Virus record (IMG/VR): IMGVR_UViG_3300025379_000009
Span: 1-62,782 of that record
Direction: 5' to 3' (one strand)
DNA length: 62,782 nucleotides
From: a virus
Shown here piece after piece: positions 28,001 to 37,082 of this stretch (its first letter is position 1; each line of letters opens with the position of its first letter). The position numbers and the translations under genes are program-made. The notes beneath the pieces are model-generated. The model searched no databases and was not told where the DNA came from. It worked only from the letters and a program-made list of their open reading frames with translations.

Positions 28001-31000
28001 TACGAAGAGTGGGGCATACTGGTAGGAACCTATGGTGCCAACTACAATCGCAGCTATTTTGAAATCCTGTTGAATGAAGCAGATTTGACCAGCAACCCCA
28101 GCACAGTGCAGATCATCTATCCAGGTGAAACCAGCCAGGCAGATCAAACAGTACAGTTGGGTAATTTGTGGAGTTCCAGTTACAATATCAATAGCACAAA
28201 CATACTACCTACCATCACTTCTCCAGTATCAAATACAGCCTTGCCATCGGCTGGCTATGTCAATCTTGATGATGTAGATATCACTGTATTCAGTCTGGAC
28301 GATCCGTCCAACATAGCCAGCCAAATCAACACGATTGGAACTGGTACCAGTATCTGGGTGGCCAAAGACAACAGTTACAACTGGAATGTGTATCGTTGCA
28401 CACAGGTTGCAGGTCAGATCCTGCAGATTACAGACAATCTCAACGGCACCAGTCTGGTAACACTGAGCCAGACCACAGGTCTGGCTGTGGGTGATCTAAT
28501 TATCATGCGTTACTTTGCCACCGGAATTGATGGAGTGTATCGTGTCCTGTCTACGCCTTCGCTAAACACTGTGGTCATAGCATACAGCTTTACCAGCACC
28601 AGTCAAACTACCATTTACAGCAGTGGTAACGGACTGGTTTGGCGCTTGCAAACTCAGCGTGTAGCGCAGGCCAGTGATGTGGCCTCCTTGCCATATTCCA
28701 AAGAGCTGTTTTCAGGTGCCAGGGCCTGGGTTGACAACAACGGCAATGGACAATGGGAAGTGCTTGAAAAAACAGCTCCTTTCACGCAGAATAGCATATT
28801 GCAACCTAACAGTCTAGTTGAGCAGGCCAACTTTGGCACCAGCGTGACACAGTCATTCAACAGTGGTACCTTGATGATTGGAACACCTGGCATAGGCACT
28901 GGTCAAGTAGAAACCTTCTACCGAACCTCGGACGGCAACTACAGAACCGGCGTCAGCTTGACCATCAATGCCACAAACACTCTTGGTTTTGGTCAAAAGG
29001 TCACCTATGGCAACAATACCTGGGCAGCCGTTGGTGCACCGGCCAGTAACGGTAACAAGGGCTATGCAACTGTACTGTATCAAGATCCTGCAACCAACGA
29101 ATTTAGAATAAATCAGCTGATAACTTCACCTGAATACTACCTTAATAATTTGCAGTTTGGTACTGCGATCGCACTCAGCTATGACGAAAGATGGTTGTAC
29201 ATTGGTGGTCCTGGACACAACAGAGTATATGCCTACACGCGAGTGGATCAACAGGCACAGTCAGTTGAATATGTCACTGATGGGGTCACGGTATTTTACA
29301 ACTGGAGTGACTCAATACAGGTCAATTATCAGGCACCTGCACAACTGCTGGTCACGCTGAACAACCGGGCCTTGACATACCAGGTTGACTATCAGGTAAA
29401 TTCAAACTCAATACAACTGATAACACAACTGCCACCAAATCAAAAACTGAGAATCACTCGTCGGGTGGCTGTTAATTTGACCGGCAATGGTACAAGAGTT
29501 GGTTTTAATTTGACAGGATTTCTGTATACCATTACCGACATAGATTCATTTACAGTATATGTTGATGGAATTTTACAACGCCCATCTATTGACTACATTT
29601 ATAACACTGGCAATCTTGAAGATTTGGTCACTCTGGATGGTGAATACATAAACACCGACTCTATGGAGCAGGTGGTTGTAAATACTCCCGACACTGGGTT
29701 GGTATTTGCAGTAGCGCCTAGAGCAGGTGCAAGCATTGATGTCATAACATCAACCTACTGGGCCTTGGTCAACACCTTGGAAACTGGCAGCCTGGGTCTG
29801 GCTGATGATGCTGGATTTGGCAGCAGTCTGGTCACCAGCACCGACGGACAAACACTCATAGTGGGTGCTAAAAATGATCAGACTCTAGATAGCAACGGCA
29901 ACATAGTTACACATGCAGGGTCTAGCTATGTGTACGATCGTAGCGTGATACGCTACATTGTAAACGATGCCACTCAGCTGGTATATACTGTACCTGGTAT
30001 GGTCAGCACACCAGTTCAGGTCACACTAAACAAGACTGTCTTGACCAATACAGCTAATTTCTTAAATGGTCAATATACAGTTTCAGGCAACAACATTATA
30101 CTGTCCAGTTCAGTGTATCTAGTTCTAGGCGACGAATTAGAAATCAGCACCAACCAGTTCCAGCTGGTGCAAAAACTGTCGGCAAATAATCCCGCCAGTG
30201 ACTCCCAGTTTGGTTACAGCCTAGCCATGAGTTCCAACAACACCACGGTTTATGTTGGCGCACCGAATGCTAGCGACACAACCACCAACAGTGGTGAAGT
30301 ACAAAGCCTCGTAGACCAGAGTCGTAGGTATGGAGTGATTGTGAGCAACATAGCCAATCCAACTCTTACAGCCGGTGATACCATACGTATCAACAACATA
30401 GAGATAGCGGTGCCTGCTAGTCCCGACAACACTATTGCTGGACTGGCCCGTGCTATCAATCCAGGCCCATATCTCAGCACTGTGCAGTACCATACCGGTA
30501 ATCGAGTGATTTACCAAAACTTGTGCTACACAGCTCTGACCACCAGCACCAACAAGACGCCTTCGAACAATCCGTCGTTCTGGAAACTCAGTTTCAGCAT
30601 ACCCAATGTGTCGGCTAGCCTAACCAGCGATCTTACATTTGTGGCCGACGGGACAACCAAGATCTATGATGTGGGATCCATTTATTCTTCTACAGTGTTT
30701 GGCCCGGGCGGCCCAACTACTAAGGTCTATGTTGCAGGTGTATTGCAAACCTATAGTACCGACTATACCTACGACAATACCGCACAACAGATCTTATTTG
30801 TAACAGCTCCACTGGGTGGCAAAACCATCTTGGTTGTTTCGGGACGCCTGGTGTTGAATGTCATAAATCCTTCAGCAACCGCCTACAGTCAACTCACAGT
30901 GTTGCCCGGCAGCAATGGAACAGCATTCGCCAACCTTGGCTTTACCAGCTGGATCTATACGCAAACTATCTACAGTCCCAATCCGGTAAATTCTGGACGA

Positions 31001-34000
31001 TTTGGACATAGCCTGGGTGTCAATGCCCCGGCATCAAATCTAGTGGTAGGATCGCCCAACGGCAACGTGTACGAAATCATGCCGTTCGACGGCGGTAAGA
31101 CCATATTTGACAAAAATAGCACCAGCTTTAGCAATCTAGTGACCAACTCTGGCGTGGTCTACACATTTGATCTTTTAGAAAGTGCCAATCCTTCGGCTAC
31201 CAACCCAGGACAACTGGTATTTGGTCAACAGGTTTATAACACCACTTTGGCCCAGGGCGATGGCTTTGGAACTTCGGTATCTTTCACTGAAGGACAACTG
31301 ATAGCCGGTGCTCCAGGTGCCGATCTTGGATCAGCCAATCAAACCAACTATGGAACTGCCACTGTGCTTGACAATCTGTTGGGCTTGCCAGCCTGGCAAG
31401 TGATACATCAACAAGAACCAGTGGTCAATGTAGAATTGATTAATTCTGTTTATTCTTTTGACAAGCTGTTGAGCAGCACGCAGACCTATTACGATTTTAT
31501 TGATCCATTGCAGGGCAAGATACTTGGAGTGGCCCAGCAAAATATTGACTATATTGGAGCTGTAGACCCAGCCAGTTACAATCACGGAACTGTACACAAC
31601 AATGGAACTACCTGGGCTGCCAGCCATGTAGGTCAAATCTGGTGGGACACCAACCTGGTAAGATTTATCAATCCCAATCAGAATGATATAACCTATGCTA
31701 GTCGCCAATGGGGACAAACATTTCCGGGCAGTAGAGTAGACATCTATCAGTGGATAGAAAGCTCTGTACCACCAGCCAACTATAGTGGACCTGGAACACC
31801 GCTCAGCACCACTAGTTACAGTGTAGGATCTGCCCTGGGACTCAATGGGCTGTTCTCTACCACTTATTACTATTGGGTTAGGAATATACCTACTGTATAC
31901 ACAGGTAAGACTCTGAGCACAACAGCCATTGCCAGTTATATTCAATATCCTATCAACAGTGGAATTGCCTATATAGGTGCTTTGAATTCCAGTGCCATTG
32001 CACTGTACAATGCAGTTCCAAATCTGGTCAGTGCCAACAACACAGTGTTACATGTTGAATATGATCAACAGGCCGCTGGCTCACAAAATAATATTCATCA
32101 AGAGTATGCACTTGTAGCCGACGGACGTCCGCACAGTTTCTTGGACGACACCCTGTATAGAAAATTACAAGACAGTCTCTGCGGTGAGGATACTGTAGGA
32201 AATCCAGTACCTGATCCATTCCTAAGTCCTGGTCAGCGTTACGGAGTAAAGTTCCGGCCAAGACAAAGCATGTTCAGTGATCGATTTGCAGCACTGGAAA
32301 ATTATCTTACCAGAGCCAACTCTATACTGGCGCAGTACCCTATCAGTGAAATTAGGAGTTTCAATTTACTCAACAGTTCTGAAGCCTTGCCATCATCGGT
32401 CACAGCCACAGCTACAGTTTGTTCAATCTCGGGCAATATTCTCACTGTGGGTGGTGACTTGACAGGTGAGTTCGTGGTGGGAATGACCCTGACCGGAGAC
32501 GGAATACCACCTTTTGTCACCATCAATGGCTATGGTGACTCTGGAACTTATATTCTCAATGACAGTTTGTATTTGACCAATGTGGCAGTGACAGGCACCA
32601 ATGGTTACAACCAACAGGTAGACAGCTACGAAGTACTGACTTATCAAAATCTTTATATTGTTCCGTTAGGCTATCTATTTTTAGTTACATCGGATTCAAC
32701 ACAAAATGGTCGTTGGACTGTGTATGAAGTGGCACTAGATGCTACAGGGCTCAAGCGTGAAACAAATCTGATACGTATCCAAAATTACGATACTCCACTT
32801 TATTGGAACTACATTGACTGGTATCTGCCCGGATACAACAAGGCCACACAACCAGTGGCACAGGTACAAAATACCGGTGATCTGCTGAGCCTAAGCCTAT
32901 CACAGGCTCCTGTTGGCAGCAGTGTGCAAGTCACCAATTACAATGGTGGCATGTGGGAAATTTATCTACGTACCACTGCTGTCGGAGCCATATCAGACTG
33001 GACACGAGTAGGATTACAACAAGGTACCATTGCATTCAGTGAGACCTTGTGGAACTATCAGCTTGGAAAATACGGATATGACGCCCAGGTATTTGATGCT
33101 CAGTACTTTGATCAAGAACCAGTGATTGAGACTAGAAAAATCATCCAGGCCATCAATCAAGAATTATTCATTGATGATCTATTGATATTCCGTAATCAGT
33201 GCTTGATCTTGTTGTTCAACTTTGTCTACAGTGAATTTACTGCTCCTGACTGGTTGGTCAAGAGCAGTTTCATCGAAGTAGATCATAATTTGCGTGCTTT
33301 GTTACCTTATCAGCTGTATCAAAAGGACAATCAGATTTTTGTTCAAGATTATTTGAATGAAGTCAAACCTTATCATGTGCAGACTTCTGCCTTTAATTTG
33401 ATATATGACGGTCTTGATACCTATGGTGGAGAACTAAGTGACTTTGATCTGCCGGCTTACTGGAATACAGATCTGGTAATACCGCAGTTTACTAGCCCTG
33501 TGCTGACTCCATACACGCTATCCGGCAGCCTAGTTGAATCAACCATCAGCGACGAAGCATCAAATGCCGCTGTATGGAGCCAATGGCCCTGGTCCGACTG
33601 GTTCAACAACTATACTCTCAATATTGATTCGGTAGAAATAGTCAACGGCGGATCGGGCTATACCGTACCACCAGTGGTAGTGGTCACAGGCAACTGCACC
33701 CAGCAGGCCACCATGGCTGCTGTGATCAACAGTGCTGGCCAGGTTGTGGCCATAAATGTGCTCACACCCGGATCCGGTTACGTTACCACAGCTACTATTT
33801 CTCTCACCGGTGGCAACGGGTCGGGTGCGCAAGCGGTTGCTGTCATGAGCAACAGTCTAGTACGCAGTTTCAAAACTACTATCAAGTATGATCGTTACCA
33901 GTATGCGTCTACCATACACGAATGGCAAGCAGGCGTGACCTACAACGCAGGGGATCGAGTTCGTTATCTTGATGCGGTTTGGTCAGCCAACACTACCTTG

Positions 34001-36916
34001 AATGAAAGCTATTTTGATCCGGCATTTTGGTCTTTGGTACCAGCTAGTCAGCTCAGTGGTGTAGATCGCACCATGGGTTTCTATGTACCCGGTGTCAACA
34101 TGCCCGGACTCAGTCTGCCCTTGTTGATCAACGGAGTCAGCTATCCTGGAGTCCAGGTCACTGGACCCACTTACAACCAGAACACAGGTTTTGATGTGGG
34201 CAATTACAACATCAATCCATTTGATAACATCAGCTACGATGCCAGTGGACAACCCACATATGATCCTAGTATTCTAGATGCTAGATATTCTAGTTCGTAT
34301 CTGGATCTATATCTAGGAACAAGACCCACTGATATCAATGTGGACGGCGGTGGATACATTGATACCTTCAGCAGCTATGCTCCAGAAGAACTGGTACCTG
34401 GCAGCGAATTTGATACCTTGGACATGCGGGTATATACCACACCTGGCGCTGACTGGCAACAACGAGGACACGGGTTCCTTGAAGTTCTTGAAAAATTTGT
34501 ATACGATCCCTTGACTCCAACTGTGAGCTTTGCCGGTATGGCACCTTACCCAGCACAGGTACGTGTGTCCAATCAAACGCAGGAAACTGATCTGGTGTTA
34601 GGCACAGGATATACTGTAGACTGGCCCAATCAACAGATAACCATTACAGGCAATGCCACTGCTGGTGATACCATTGTGATTTCTGTGTTTGAAGTCGGTG
34701 GAGGCAATCAGCTTTACAGAAACAACTACAACGGTGCCAATTTGCCCACCCACACAGTTGACACTACTGTTTACAGTTATGCCATATTACCGGTAGAATA
34801 TTACCAACAGGGCAGTACGAATCCCAACATACAGGAACTGGTGGTGTTTATTAATGGTGTGTTATCTACCAATTATGTCTACTCAGCCTATGGAGTCAAT
34901 GAAACCGAAGTGGTGTTCCTTGAACAGTTGACAGCGGCTGATTTTGTCTGCCTATATGTTTTGGCACCTACCACTATCAACGGAGTAACAACCAACTACA
35001 GCTGGAGTACTCCACAGACTCAAATTATCACAGCCACAGGTGCTACATCATATGTGCTAGATAACAATTTGGACTACAGTAATCCCAGTAATTTGATTGT
35101 ATCCGTAAACGGGGCTAGAGCTCGCATGGCCAGTGGTGTCAATTATGTGGGCGATGGTGCCATTTCATCGTTCCTGTTGCCTACACGCTCGGGCGTGGAT
35201 CCTAGTACAATTTCAAGTTCTGCTGTGTCGGTTTATGTAAACAATTTACCTGTAGCAACCACACAATGGTCCCTGTCACCACTGGGTCCTATAGCGGTCA
35301 ACGGAGCCAATGGAAATGGTAGTGTAGCCAGATTGACATTTGCGGCCCAGGCAGTTCCTCCCTATCTACCCGGTGAACAAATTACTGTTACTGGCTTGAC
35401 CGGAACTGGCAGTGGCTATAATGGTACCTTTACAGTTATATCTTGTACTGTAACCAGTGTGTTTTTTGGCAACACCAGTACCGGGGCCTATGTGTCAGGT
35501 GGATCCATTGTGGGTGCCACAAAATACGTAACCTTTAACACTGTTCCTGCCGCCGGCACTGCCATACAGATCTACGCATCAGCCAATCCACAGGCCATAG
35601 TGAGCGATGGTGTCCTGACCTTTGTGGCCGGAGCTGGACTAGTTCCACCTGCTGGATCTACTATTGCTGTGACATCCTGGAATGACACACGGCAACAAGG
35701 ACTTCTTACTCAGTTGTTTTCAGGTCCAGTGGTAGCTGGTATCACTGTATCAGAAGGCCTTGATGAAACTCCATTTGATCCTAATTACATACAGTCCGTA
35801 CAGTATTCTTCTGACCCTGGTCCGTTTGAAGCAGGATCCCTGAAGGCCAACTATCTCTATCAGATCTACATCACCGGCAACACTGACTGGACCTTGTGTG
35901 GCGCCGCCAATAACAATCCTGGAACTATATTCCAAGCTCTTGGTCCAGGATCTGGCACTGGACTGGCCTATGCAGTTGATCTAGTGCGTAGCAATGATAC
36001 CGATGCCTACAACAACAGTTCTGGATCATACGACTTCACCACAGGCGAAACAGTGCAAGTCAATGACATAGATCTGGGTACCATAATCACTGACCCAGAC
36101 CGGTTGTGGGTCTACTTCAATGGTCGCCGCCTATTCAATGGTAGCGGATTTACTCTTGACGGAACCAAACTGAATCTCAACACCGGAGTCATGGGACCAA
36201 CTGATCAAGTGATAGTCACACAGTTTACAAACTTTGTTGTGCCCGAAGCCATGGAGTTCCGTATATTCCAAGACATGCGCGGAGTGCAGGCAACCTACAG
36301 AATGACACCAGATACCACCAGCACAACAACTCAGGCTGTGACTAAAACTGATGATGTGATTCATGTGGCCAATGCCGCGGCCTTGTCGGCTCCAGATTTG
36401 GCGGCTGACATATGGGGAGTCGTTACCATAGATGCCGAACGCATCATGTATCGCTACAGAGATACTACGGCCAACACCATCAGTGGTCTTTTACGTGGCA
36501 CAGCTGGTACAGCCAATGCTCCACATGTTGCTGGAGCCATAGTTTACAGCATGGGCCCAAGTCAGTTGCTGTATGCACAGTACCAGAACCACGTGGTCAG
36601 CAACACCATACTGTCCAATGGAACTCAAACTGTATTTGTAGCTGAAAATATCAACGTAAGTGACCTAACAACCACACAACAACCAGAAGCGGTGCAGGTC
36701 TATGTAGGAGGATTATATGTCCAGACTGGATATACCTTGACCAGCGCTGACCCGGCCACTGTGACATTTGATACAGCTCCTCCAGCAGGGGTTGATGTTA
36801 CTATCTTGGTACAGCGCGGATCAACCTGGTATGCACCCGGCGATGGCACCGCCAGCAACGGACAACCTTTACAGGATACCGAAACAGCACCTGCAAGGTT
36901 TTTACGGGGCTTATAA
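22010..36916 (+). CDS. Giant 4968-residue baseplate/tail structural protein with adhesin-like modules
   Basis: One uninterrupted frame of 14.9 kb follows gp6, the position of T4 gp7/gp8. Residues 1-145 (NVRSVDFLPEIFQTPVNEQF, then the DYYAWDPFVDFDKYINYAQY segment) are a conserved wedge-attachment head I recall in marine T4-like phages. The rest is a chain of small beta modules: several units with a GDG/ADGTT-x-F start, a VYVxGxxQ strand and an APPxG end; seven FG-GAP-like repeats (residues 2275-3122); three aromatic Y-x-x-G-x-x-V-x-Y...W modules resembling CBM5/12 (about 1861-1900, 2821-2862, 3969-4010); a GSGYT pair (about 3878-3945); and a C-terminal domain ending ETAPARFLRGL. It probably extends from the baseplate and binds the host surface. 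No transmembrane segment or protease motif was found. Confidence 0.85.
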   Translation: MAANVRSVDFLPEIFQTPVNEQFLAATLDQLIQEPAFKKSQGFIGQRVGPGVNANDGYVTEPTATRRNYQLEPGVVQVNPANTHQVVDAITYPGINDALAVQGADVANPSNLYKSDYYAWDPFVDFDKYINYAQYYWLPFGPLPVSVTNGGVATLEDFTVTRNNGYYTFSGVAGNNPNITLARGGSYNFVVAQNEQAAVQYRVTNNGTANWNIDYEANPSLTLTRGNTYTFNLTQSAPLAFYIKTQVSLGTVNVYNSGVNNNGATTGLVTFTVPQDAPDTLYYCNDVEFNLQGTFNIIDATPGTGSQFWIQTAPGVNGLIPATPNISSRDVLGVVNNGTDLGTVTFNTPANTAQNFFYNMPVIGPVANQSLGTVDLVTTLPFDSVNGQTVADFMLANPAGIDGITNLDTRTLIFAGSNNVDPALYNVWRINYVDGVINLTLAFTVDNLTKCTILFGTQYANTNWYKNADSVFEQMPLLTATQDILYYQDSTDPTIFGTITLVDQNTSTLDIDRILGSKSYTSPNGVAFTNGMIVTFNSPTYPASYEGNSYFVEGVGTAITLSLTRDFITPETYTKNATTPFSSLLFDQSPFDGTLNAPLVPDYITINRSAMNQNPWSRSNRWFHIDVINASAKYNNTVPVYDNEFIARRPILEFRGGLRLYDFGTDALPPVNIINFDQTDALHTVNGSIGFSTDGYTLLNGSTIIFAGDLDPLVRNNIYQVQFITPDTVPPLIAEPVINLTAVASALPDQNTVCIDGSTLQGISFRYDGTEWVKCQQKTSVNQPPKFDVYDTNGYSFGNQDIYPSSTFTGSPLFSYAIGNGATDAVLGFPLVYLNLTNIGDIKFENNLYNDTFNYTIDNVGYTTNISTGFVYEYSNRVTFKKDIGWQPAVTQSQIRQQFQFTYDGSPLQLDIAVNTNTVVPAVQIFVNATFQESYNYTVTTTATTTTITLLTTYVPGDLIEVQVLSDQTSSVGFYQVPVNLENNPFNGNSQYFTLGTARNHYSTIAENLIGLEGPVIGPNNTRDLGNIIPYGLQILQQSAPLTLAGYFLRNEQFNIFESLDYNSREYIKFKSQLLNTVITNDWGNQTVPEILDSAMLLMNAGDTKLSPFYWSDMLPSGKVYASNTYTVTAITTNQFNTVQTYNFTESNYLGLLVYLNGRLLTRNYDYVVGTDTPTLTVLIPLNVGDTVTINEYNDTTGNYVPNTPTKLGLYPKFRPELYLDSDYINPTFVIQGHDGSTTVAFGDIRDQVLLEFETRIYDNLKNDGNPVPLTAEDVIPGYFRTTDYSNTTITQILGEDFLSWVGYNKLDYTAQDYLANNPFTYNYTGDGIRLVNGQISNINETALTQGAWRGIYRYFYDTFTPNLTPWEMLGFSEQPVWWTDRYGPVPYTSDNLVLWGDLEVGYVADPVAPYVDPRYVRPGLTNVIPVDEQGQLLPPLESVVGVYDPNNFKRSWKVGDGGPVEASWWMSSSYPFAIMRLLALTRPAEFFSLFADRDLYRYNTELEQYLYNGRYRLDGSGLQIYGNGVSKASFINWIVDFNQQRGLNSTNILSTDLANLDVRLCYRMAAWTADNYLKIALEKSSPESQNQSLYIPPESYNLLVYKDQPYGRITYSSVIVETVAGGYAVYGYSGYDPYFPIQVSLPNGILQTISAGGATVSVPAQYSNSVAYIPYGYVFSNATMVVDFLLSYGQYLSNQGFTFTQIENGLIINWNQMAQEFLYYAEQGWSEGTIINLNPSATRLTVYQVGSVVDDIISYSLANQLLDQNRQTFATRDLVIQRSGDTFTIQPAPSTSQTISFLDLKFTDYENMIVFDNVDIFNDLIYDPITAARQNRLYLEAFNSTQWDGTLNAKGFILNYNNVEPWSSTQRYTKGEIVRYKNNYWQAAGLVQPKTQFDYNDWYKSNYAMIDQGLLPNLANKADQLANTYSTQTANLNSDNDLLAYNLIGFQPRQYMVDLELDDVSQINLYQQFIKTKGSLRAAELLTRVNLGKETGQYNIYEEWGILVGTYGANYNRSYFEILLNEADLTSNPSTVQIIYPGETSQADQTVQLGNLWSSSYNINSTNILPTITSPVSNTALPSAGYVNLDDVDITVFSLDDPSNIASQINTIGTGTSIWVAKDNSYNWNVYRCTQVAGQILQITDNLNGTSLVTLSQTTGLAVGDLIIMRYFATGIDGVYRVLSTPSLNTVVIAYSFTSTSQTTIYSSGNGLVWRLQTQRVAQASDVASLPYSKELFSGARAWVDNNGNGQWEVLEKTAPFTQNSILQPNSLVEQANFGTSVTQSFNSGTLMIGTPGIGTGQVETFYRTSDGNYRTGVSLTINATNTLGFGQKVTYGNNTWAAVGAPASNGNKGYATVLYQDPATNEFRINQLITSPEYYLNNLQFGTAIALSYDERWLYIGGPGHNRVYAYTRVDQQAQSVEYVTDGVTVFYNWSDSIQVNYQAPAQLLVTLNNRALTYQVDYQVNSNSIQLITQLPPNQKLRITRRVAVNLTGNGTRVGFNLTGFLYTITDIDSFTVYVDGILQRPSIDYIYNTGNLEDLVTLDGEYINTDSMEQVVVNTPDTGLVFAVAPRAGASIDVITSTYWALVNTLETGSLGLADDAGFGSSLVTSTDGQTLIVGAKNDQTLDSNGNIVTHAGSSYVYDRSVIRYIVNDATQLVYTVPGMVSTPVQVTLNKTVLTNTANFLNGQYTVSGNNIILSSSVYLVLGDELEISTNQFQLVQKLSANNPASDSQFGYSLAMSSNNTTVYVGAPNASDTTTNSGEVQSLVDQSRRYGVIVSNIANPTLTAGDTIRINNIEIAVPASPDNTIAGLARAINPGPYLSTVQYHTGNRVIYQNLCYTALTTSTNKTPSNNPSFWKLSFSIPNVSASLTSDLTFVADGTTKIYDVGSIYSSTVFGPGGPTTKVYVAGVLQTYSTDYTYDNTAQQILFVTAPLGGKTILVVSGRLVLNVINPSATAYSQLTVLPGSNGTAFANLGFTSWIYTQTIYSPNPVNSGRFGHSLGVNAPASNLVVGSPNGNVYEIMPFDGGKTIFDKNSTSFSNLVTNSGVVYTFDLLESANPSATNPGQLVFGQQVYNTTLAQGDGFGTSVSFTEGQLIAGAPGADLGSANQTNYGTATVLDNLLGLPAWQVIHQQEPVVNVELINSVYSFDKLLSSTQTYYDFIDPLQGKILGVAQQNIDYIGAVDPASYNHGTVHNNGTTWAASHVGQIWWDTNLVRFINPNQNDITYASRQWGQTFPGSRVDIYQWIESSVPPANYSGPGTPLSTTSYSVGSALGLNGLFSTTYYYWVRNIPTVYTGKTLSTTAIASYIQYPINSGIAYIGALNSSAIALYNAVPNLVSANNTVLHVEYDQQAAGSQNNIHQEYALVADGRPHSFLDDTLYRKLQDSLCGEDTVGNPVPDPFLSPGQRYGVKFRPRQSMFSDRFAALENYLTRANSILAQYPISEIRSFNLLNSSEALPSSVTATATVCSISGNILTVGGDLTGEFVVGMTLTGDGIPPFVTINGYGDSGTYILNDSLYLTNVAVTGTNGYNQQVDSYEVLTYQNLYIVPLGYLFLVTSDSTQNGRWTVYEVALDATGLKRETNLIRIQNYDTPLYWNYIDWYLPGYNKATQPVAQVQNTGDLLSLSLSQAPVGSSVQVTNYNGGMWEIYLRTTAVGAISDWTRVGLQQGTIAFSETLWNYQLGKYGYDAQVFDAQYFDQEPVIETRKIIQAINQELFIDDLLIFRNQCLILLFNFVYSEFTAPDWLVKSSFIEVDHNLRALLPYQLYQKDNQIFVQDYLNEVKPYHVQTSAFNLIYDGLDTYGGELSDFDLPAYWNTDLVIPQFTSPVLTPYTLSGSLVESTISDEASNAAVWSQWPWSDWFNNYTLNIDSVEIVNGGSGYTVPPVVVVTGNCTQQATMAAVINSAGQVVAINVLTPGSGYVTTATISLTGGNGSGAQAVAVMSNSLVRSFKTTIKYDRYQYASTIHEWQAGVTYNAGDRVRYLDAVWSANTTLNESYFDPAFWSLVPASQLSGVDRTMGFYVPGVNMPGLSLPLLINGVSYPGVQVTGPTYNQNTGFDVGNYNINPFDNISYDASGQPTYDPSILDARYSSSYLDLYLGTRPTDINVDGGGYIDTFSSYAPEELVPGSEFDTLDMRVYTTPGADWQQRGHGFLEVLEKFVYDPLTPTVSFAGMAPYPAQVRVSNQTQETDLVLGTGYTVDWPNQQITITGNATAGDTIVISVFEVGGGNQLYRNNYNGANLPTHTVDTTVYSYAILPVEYYQQGSTNPNIQELVVFINGVLSTNYVYSAYGVNETEVVFLEQLTAADFVCLYVLAPTTINGVTTNYSWSTPQTQIITATGATSYVLDNNLDYSNPSNLIVSVNGARARMASGVNYVGDGAISSFLLPTRSGVDPSTISSSAVSVYVNNLPVATTQWSLSPLGPIAVNGANGNGSVARLTFAAQAVPPYLPGEQITVTGLTGTGSGYNGTFTVISCTVTSVFFGNTSTGAYVSGGSIVGATKYVTFNTVPAAGTAIQIYASANPQAIVSDGVLTFVAGAGLVPPAGSTIAVTSWNDTRQQGLLTQLFSGPVVAGITVSEGLDETPFDPNYIQSVQYSSDPGPFEAGSLKANYLYQIYITGNTDWTLCGAANNNPGTIFQALGPGSGTGLAYAVDLVRSNDTDAYNNSSGSYDFTTGETVQVNDIDLGTIITDPDRLWVYFNGRRLFNGSGFTLDGTKLNLNTGVMGPTDQVIVTQFTNFVVPEAMEFRIFQDMRGVQATYRMTPDTTSTTTQAVTKTDDVIHVANAAALSAPDLAADIWGVVTIDAERIMYRYRDTTANTISGLLRGTAGTANAPHVAGAIVYSMGPSQLLYAQYQNHVVSNTILSNGTQTVFVAENINVSDLTTTQQPEAVQVYVGGLYVQTGYTLTSADPATVTFDTAPPAGVDVTILVQRGSTWYAPGDGTASNGQPLQDTETAPARFLRGL
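27594..27712 (+). other. CBM5/12-like module 1 in the giant protein
   Basis: Encodes PWSSTQRYTKGEIVRYKNNY followed by WQAAG and a distal W. The order Y-x-x-G-x-x-V-x-Y-x-x-x-x-Y/W-x-A...W is that of small chitin/cellulose-binding domains. This is a motif reading, not a profile hit. Confidence 0.45.
28832..31376 (+). other. Seven FG-GAP-like repeats (putative beta-propeller) in the giant protein
   Basis: Seven units begin with F-G and contain a strand ending in IG-P, VGAP, IGGP, VGAK, VGAP, VGSP or AGAP: at about 28832, 28990, 29156, 29818, 30208, 31000 and 31265. F-G-x-S/A-(V/L)...(L/V)-(Y/I)-(V/I)-G-A-P is the integrin-alpha FG-GAP signature. Seven is the number of blades in such propellers, although beta-sandwich and CBM-like modules are inserted between blades 3 to 6. 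Confidence 0.7.
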
Positions 36917-36921
36917 TCCAG

Positions 36922-36928
36922 CTAAATA
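36922..36928 (+). promoter_or_regulatory. Weak candidate late promoter element CTAAATA
   Basis: CTAAATA sits just after the giant gene's stop, in the 16-bp gap before ATG 36933. It matches the cyanophage-type late element but leaves almost no leader for the 49-residue gene; it could serve the gene at 37079 instead. Confidence 0.35.
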
Positions 36929-36932
36929 ACTC

Positions 36933-37082
36933 ATGACCCAGAATAACCAGCAAGAAACTGCGCCAAAATCAGCAAAAGCTCCTCAGGCACGTCCCAATGA
37001 AACCGGGACTGTGGTAGTACGGGGATTTGTAAAAATATTTGATCCAAACACACAAGAAAAATTTGTGGAGAAACCAGCATGA
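36933..37082 (+). CDS. Small structural-type protein (49 residues)
   Basis: ATG 36933 to TGA 37080-37082. The first 24 residues are Gln/Lys/Pro-rich, then VVVRGFVKIFDPNTQEKFVE. This C-terminal segment matches the start of the next protein (ARIEGFVKITDPNTGEVLV), so the two genes share a short domain and may compete for or occupy the same site. The stop overlaps the next start (ATGA). It is too short for usual ORF cut-offs. Confidence 0.75.
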   Translation: MTQNNQQETAPKSAKAPQARPNETGTVVVRGFVKIFDPNTQEKFVEKPA

